From positions 496,001 through 560,000 of the forward strand of contig NW_027288732.1 in NCBI RefSeq assembly GCF_037038585.1: a DNA stretch of 64,000 nucleotides, written 5' to 3'. Position 1 is the stretch's first letter. Each line of letters opens with the position of its first letter. Origin of the DNA: Patagioenas fasciata (Eukaryota; Chordata; Aves; Columbiformes; Columbidae). The position numbers and the translations under genes were made by a program. This document shows, piece by piece, positions 58,991 to 64,000 of the stretch. The notes under the pieces were generated by a model. It worked only from the letters and a program-made list of their open reading frames with translations. It was not told where the DNA came from and did not search any database.

Positions 58991-61900
58991 TTATATTTTC
59001 TACCACATTCATCTTGAGATGAGCAGGAAAGCCATCAGACCTTATGGATTAGGCCCAAACAAAAGCCCTGGCTACTTGAGACACTTAGACTAAGCCTAAA
59101 CCAGAAAGATCTCTCCATAAAGATGGTTTTTATACTGTACTTCCACAATCAGCTGGCAGTACAAAAGAACAAGCGGCAGACATACTTAGGCTGAGACATG
59201 GTGGTTTGGTGCAGAGACCATGCTTATCATGGGAATATTTCAGCATTTCTGCTCTGGTTTTCAGTGTATTACACCAAAACACCCACCTGATGACATCATT
59301 TCAAGAGCAAAAGCAGCAATTTGCAGAATTCAGCTTCTTTGGGGAACTGAGCAATTGCTGAGCTGACAGCAAGTCCTGCTGGGTCCCTGTCACCTGCAGA
59401 GTGCCCGCATCCTCACCACGGTAGCGGTTATTGTGACAAAGGTTCTATGTCAGCTGGGTGTGGCAGCGGAGCGCCCGCTAGGGGAGGGGGAGCCTGTCAG
59501 CCCCGGGCCTGTCACTGCCTGCTGTCCCCCGTGTCACCAGCGTGGCCTCTGAAAAGTTTCCAAAACATGCCCAGACTTGGGTCCAAAGTGGCCAAAAGTC
59601 TCCAAGAGTCAAGTCAGGAAGAAGAATATGGAAGAGAAGGAGAAAGCCAAGGGAGAAGGCCCAAGGGAGGCAAGAGGAAAAAGTAGTGAGGGGCTACAGG
59701 AATGAAATGGAGGAATTGAAAGACGAAAGCCAGGAAGCAGGAGAGTTTGAGAAAAGGAGAGAGGAAAGAAGAGACATGCAGCCAGACGAGGGCTTAGTGA
59801 GAGAGGCTGGGACAGAGAACAGGATGAGAAGGAAATAAGGCAAGGAAAGGCAAGGCAAGGCTAGGCCAAACGAGGTTTCCCTGATTTATATTTTCTACCA
59901 CATTCATCTTGAGATGAGGAGGAAAGCCATCAGACCTTATGGATTAGGCCCAAACAAAAGCCCCGGCTACTTGAGACACTTAGACTAAGTCTAAACCACA
60001 AAGATCTTACCATAAAGATGCTTTTTATACTGTACTTTCACAATCAGCTGGGAGTACAAAAGAACAAGCGGCAGATGTACTATAGGCTGAGTCATGGTGG
60101 TTTGGTGCAGAGACCATGCATATCATGGGAATATTTCAGCATTTCTGCTCTGGTTTTCAGTGTATTACACCAAAACACCCACCTGATGACATCATTACAA
60201 AAGCAAAGCAGCAATTTGCAAAATTCAACTTCTTTGGGGAACTGAGCAATTGCTGAGCTGACAGCAAGTCCTGCTGGGTCCCTGTCACCTGCAGAGTGCC
60301 CGCATCCTCACCACGGTAGCGGGCATTGTGACAAAGGTTCTACGTCAGCTGGGTGTGGCAGCCGAGCGCCCGCTAGGGGAGGGGGAGCCTGTCAGCCCCG
60401 GGCCTGTCACTGCCTGCTGTCCCCCCTGTCACCAGCGAGGCCTCTGAAAAGTTTCCAAAACATCCCCAGACTTGGCTCCAAAGTGGCCAAAAGTCTCCAA
60501 GAGACAAGTCGGGAAAAGGATATGGAAGAGAGGGAGAAAGCCAAGGGAGCAGGCCAAAGGGAGGCAAGAGAAAAAAGTAGTGCCGGGCTGCAGGACTGAA
60601 ATGGAGGAATTGAAAGACGAAAGCCAGGAAGCAGGAGAGTTTGAGAAAAGGAGAGAGGAAAGAAGAGACATGGAGGCAGACGAGGGCTTAGTGAGAGAGG
60701 CTGGGACAGAGAACAGGATGAGAAGGAAATAAGGCAAGGCAAGGCAAGGCAAGGCTAGGCCAAAGGACGTTTCTTTGATTTATATTTTCTACCACATTCA
60801 TCTTGAGATGAGGAGGAAAGCCATCAGAACTTATGGATTAGGCCCAAACAAAAGCCCCGGCTACTTGAGACACTTAGACTAAGACTAAACCAGAAAGATC
60901 TCTCCATAAAGATGTTTTTTATACTGTACTTCCACAATCAGCTGGCAGTACAAAAGAACAAGCGGCAGATGTACTTAGGCTGAGTCATGGTGGTTTGGTG
61001 CAGAGACCATGCATATCATGGGAATATTTCAGCATTTCTGCTCTGGTTTTCAGTGTATTACACCAAAACACCCACCTGATGACATCATTTCAAGAGCAAA
61101 GCAGCAATTTGCAAAATTCAACTTCTTTGGGGAACTGAGCAATTGCTGAGCTGACAGCAAGTCCTGCTGGGTCCCTGTCACCTGCAGAGTGCCCGCATCC
61201 TCACCAAAATAGCGGGCATTGTGACAAAGGTTCTATGTCAGCTGGGTGTGGCAGCCGAGCGCCCGCTAGGGGAGGGGGAGCCTGTCAGCCCCGGGCCTGT
61301 CACTGCCTGCTGTCCCCCGTGTCACCAGCGAGGCCTCTGAAAAGTTTCCAAAACATGCCCAGACTTGGCTCCAAAGTGGCCAAAAGTCTCCAAGAGACAA
61401 GTCGGGAAGAAGGATATGGAAGAGAGGGAGAAAGTCAAGGGAGCAGGCCCAAGGGAGGCAAGAGGTAAAACTAGTGAGGGGCTGCAGGACTGAAATGGAG
61501 GAATTGAAAGACGAAAGCCAGGAAGCAGGAGAGTTTGAGAAAAGGAGAGAGGAAAGAAGAGACATGCAGCCAGACGAGGGCTTAGTGAGAGAGGCTGGGA
61601 CAGAGAACAGGATGAGAAGGAAATAAGGCAAGGCAAGGCAAGGCAAGGCTAGGCCATAGGACGTTTCTTTGATTTATATTTTCTACCACATTCATCTTGA
61701 GATGAGGAGGAAAGCCATCAGACCTTATGGATTAGGTCCAAACAAAAGCCCCGGCTACTTGAGACACTTAGACTAAGTCTAAACCACAAAGATCTTACCA
61801 TAAAGATGGTTTTTATACTGTACTTTCACAATCAGCTGTCAGTACAAAAGAACAAGCGGCAGACATACTTAGGCTGAGTCATGGTGGTTTGGTGCAGAGA

Positions 61901-64000
61901 CCATGCATATCATGGGAATATTTCAGCATTTCTGCTCTGGTTTTCAGTGTATTACACCAAAACACCCACCTGATGACATCATTTCAAGAATAAAGCAGCA
62001 ATTTGCAAAATTCAACTTCTTTGGGGAACTGAGCAATTGCTGAGCTGACAGCAAGTCCTGCTGGGTCCCTGTCACCTACAGAGTGCCCGCATCCTCACCA
62101 CAGTAGCGGGCATTGTGACAAAGGTTCTATGTCAGCTGGGTGTGGCAGCCGAGCGCCCGCTAGGGGAGGGGGAGCCTGTCAGCCCCGGGCCTGTCACTGC
62201 CTGCTGTCCCCCGTGTCACCAGCGAGGCCTCTGAAAAGTTTCCAAAACATGCCCAGACTTGGGTCCAAAGTGGCCAAAAGTCTCCAAGAGACAAGTCGGG
62301 AAGAAGGATATGGAAGAGAGGGAGAAAGCCAAGGGAGCAGGCCAAAGGGAGGCAAGAGAAAAAAGTAGTGCCGGGCTGCAGGACTGAAATGGAGGAATTG
62401 AAAGACGAAAGCCAGGAAGCAGGAGAGTTTGAGAAAAGGAGAGAGGAAAGAAGAGACATGCAGCCAGACGAGGGCTTAGTGAGAGAGGCTGGGACAGAGA
62501 ACAGGATGAGAAGGAAATAAGGCAAGGCAAGGCAAGGCAAGGCTAGGCCAAACGAGGTTTCCCTGATTTATATTTTCTACCACATTCATCTTGAGATGAG
62601 AGGAAAGCCATCAGACCTTATGGATTAGGCCCAAACAAAAGCCCCGGCTACTTGAGACACTTAGACTAAGTCTAAACCACAAAGATCTTACCATAAAGAT
62701 GCTTTTTATACTGTACTTTCACAATCAGCTGGCAGTACAAAAGAACAAGCGGTAGATGTACTTAGGCTGAGTCATGGTGGTTTGGTGCAGAGACCATGCA
62801 TATCATGGGAATATTTCAGCATTTCTGCTCTGGTTTTCAGTGTATTACACCAAAACACCCACCTGATGACATCATTTCAAGAGCAAAGCAGCAATTTGCA
62901 AAATTCAACTTCTTTGGGGAACTGAGCAATTGCTGAGCTGACAGCAAGTCCTGCTGGGTCCCTGTCACCTACAGAGTGCCCGCATCCTCACCACAGTAGC
63001 GGGCATTGTGACAAAGGTTATATGTCAGCTGGGTGTGGCAGCCGAGCGCCCGCTAGGGGAGGGGGAGCCTGTCAGCCCCGGGCCTGTCACTGCCTGCTGT
63101 CCCCCGTGTCACCAGCGAGGCCTCTGAAAAGTTACTAAAACATGCCCAGACTTGGGTCCAAAGTGGCCAAAAGTCTCCAAGAGACAAGTCGGGAAGAAGG
63201 ATATGGAAGAGAGGGAGAAAGCCAAGGGAGCAGGCCAAAGGGAGGCAAGAGGAAAAAGTAGTGCCGGGCTGCAGGAATGAAATGGAGGAATTGAAAGACG
63301 AAAGCCAGGAAGCAGGAGAGTTTGAAAAAAGGAGAGAGGAAAGAAGAGACATGCAGCCAGACGAGGGGTTAGTGAGAGAGGCTGGGACAGAGAACAGGAT
63401 GAGAAGGAAATAAGGCAAGGCAAGGCAAGGCTAGGCCAAAGGACGTTTCTTTCATTTATATTTCCTACCACATTCATCTTGAGATGAGAGGAAAGCCATC
63501 AGACCATATGGATTAGGCCCAAACAAAAGCCCCGGCTACTTGAGACACTTAGACTAAGCCTAAACCACAAAGATCTCTCCATAAAGATGGTTTTTATACT
63601 GTACTTCCACAATCAGCTGGCAGTACAAAAGAACAAGCGGCAGACATACTTAGGCTGAGACATGGTGGTTTGGTGCAGAGACCATGCTTATCATGGGAAT
63701 ATTTCAGCATTTCTGCTCTGGTTTTCAGTGTATTACACCAAAACACCCACCTGATGACATCATTTCAAGAGCAAAAGCAGCAATTTGCAGAATTCAGCTT
63801 CTTTGGGGAACTGAGCAATTGCTGAGCTGACAGCAAGTCCTGCTGGGTCCCTGTCACCTGCAGAGTGCCCGCATCCTCACCACGGTAGTGGGCATTGTGA
63901 CAAAGGTTCTATGTCAGCTGGGTGTGGCAGCGGAGCGCCCGCTAGGGGAGGGGGAGCCTGTCAGCCCCGGGCCTGTCACTGCCTGCTGTCCCCCCTGTCA

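Larger units (their letters stand above)
24583..64000. repeat. Main ~890-bp satellite array, ~44 monomers, continuing past the window
   Basis: Counting the ATGTCAGCTGGG site after the GTAGCGGGCATTGTGACAAAGG anchor, monomers recur near 24635, 25540, 26427, 27322, 28206, 29091, 29986, 30879, 31774, 32667, 33562, 34455, 35347, 36238, 37131, 38027, 38917, 39809, 40712, 41605, 42494, 43387, 44281, 45173, 46065, 46968, 47861, 48756, 49650, 50544, 51447, 52336, 53226, 54114, 55003, 55891, 56779, 57668, 58557, 59447, 60341, 61235, 62129, 63022 and 63911. All are direct repeats with spacing of 884-905. Each monomer has a GC-rich part, a purine-rich GGGAGAAAGCC..GAGAGGAAAG part, a (GGCAA)n run, an AT-rich TTTTTATACTGTAC part, an AP-1-like site and the TGATGACATCA palindrome. 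Length variation comes largely from the pentamer run and single-base indels. No gene, LTR end or target-site duplication is seen inside a monomer, so I call it satellite rather than transposon. Confidence 0.97.

Noticed and set aside
24635..64000. Recurring 79-codon plus-strand and 104-141-codon minus-strand open frames in each satellite monomer
   Set aside because: They overlap each other on opposite strands, lose their starts or shift frame in many monomers through small indels, and have no recognisable domain. This is low stop density in GC/purine-rich DNA, not a gene family.

Overview
The window looks like nuclear DNA from a bird, probably a passerine, although the order is inference. The evidence is an antisense CR1 LINE 3' fragment with the usual avian wording, two endogenous retroviruses of types common in birds (a betaretrovirus/ERVK-like one and a class III, ERVL-like one), and long satellite and minisatellite arrays. 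I see no intact host protein-coding gene. About 50 kb of the 64 kb is tandem repeat. Heterochromatin, a W-like chromosome or a microchromosome end would all fit, but the sequence does not decide between them.

Layout. 1-1787: the 3' end of a betaretrovirus-like provirus (RNase H, integrase, a scrap of env TM, and an LTR cut off in its 3' half). 1788-3394: about 1.8 diverged monomers of an ~890-bp satellite. 3395-5356: unassigned sequence holding a 33-bp minisatellite. 5357-12249: a full-length but dead class III provirus with two LTRs about 5% apart, a tRNA-Lys1,2-type primer binding site, gag, pro-pol and no env. 12250-20873: a ~39-bp minisatellite of roughly 220 units, many able to fold into a 9-bp-stem hairpin. 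20874-23543: a 15-bp G-rich minisatellite whose edge runs into the next element. 23544-24582: an ~800-bp segment with a CR1 fragment and a GC-box/CCAAT promoter-like block, bracketed by ~120-bp inverted repeats. 24583-64000: the main ~890-bp satellite array, about 44 monomers, running off the window end.

Nothing here works together as a pathway. The logic is that of repeat turnover: retroviral insertion and decay, satellite expansion, and local homogenisation. The clearest recent event is a 6,256-bp (seven-monomer) tandem duplication, with paired sequence at 35594-41950 and 41850-48206, in which I found one mismatch in the parts compared. The two satellite blocks flanking the 21-kb middle section stop and restart at almost the same monomer phase, so the middle section may have been inserted into, or rearranged within, a once-continuous array.

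Points most worth following up: the membrane-spanning, sequon-bearing N-terminus fused to the class III Gag; the hairpin-forming 39-bp monomer that begins at the exact LTR end; the inverted repeats around an orphan CpG-type promoter; and the ~890-bp satellite itself. All identities were judged by eye without database searches.
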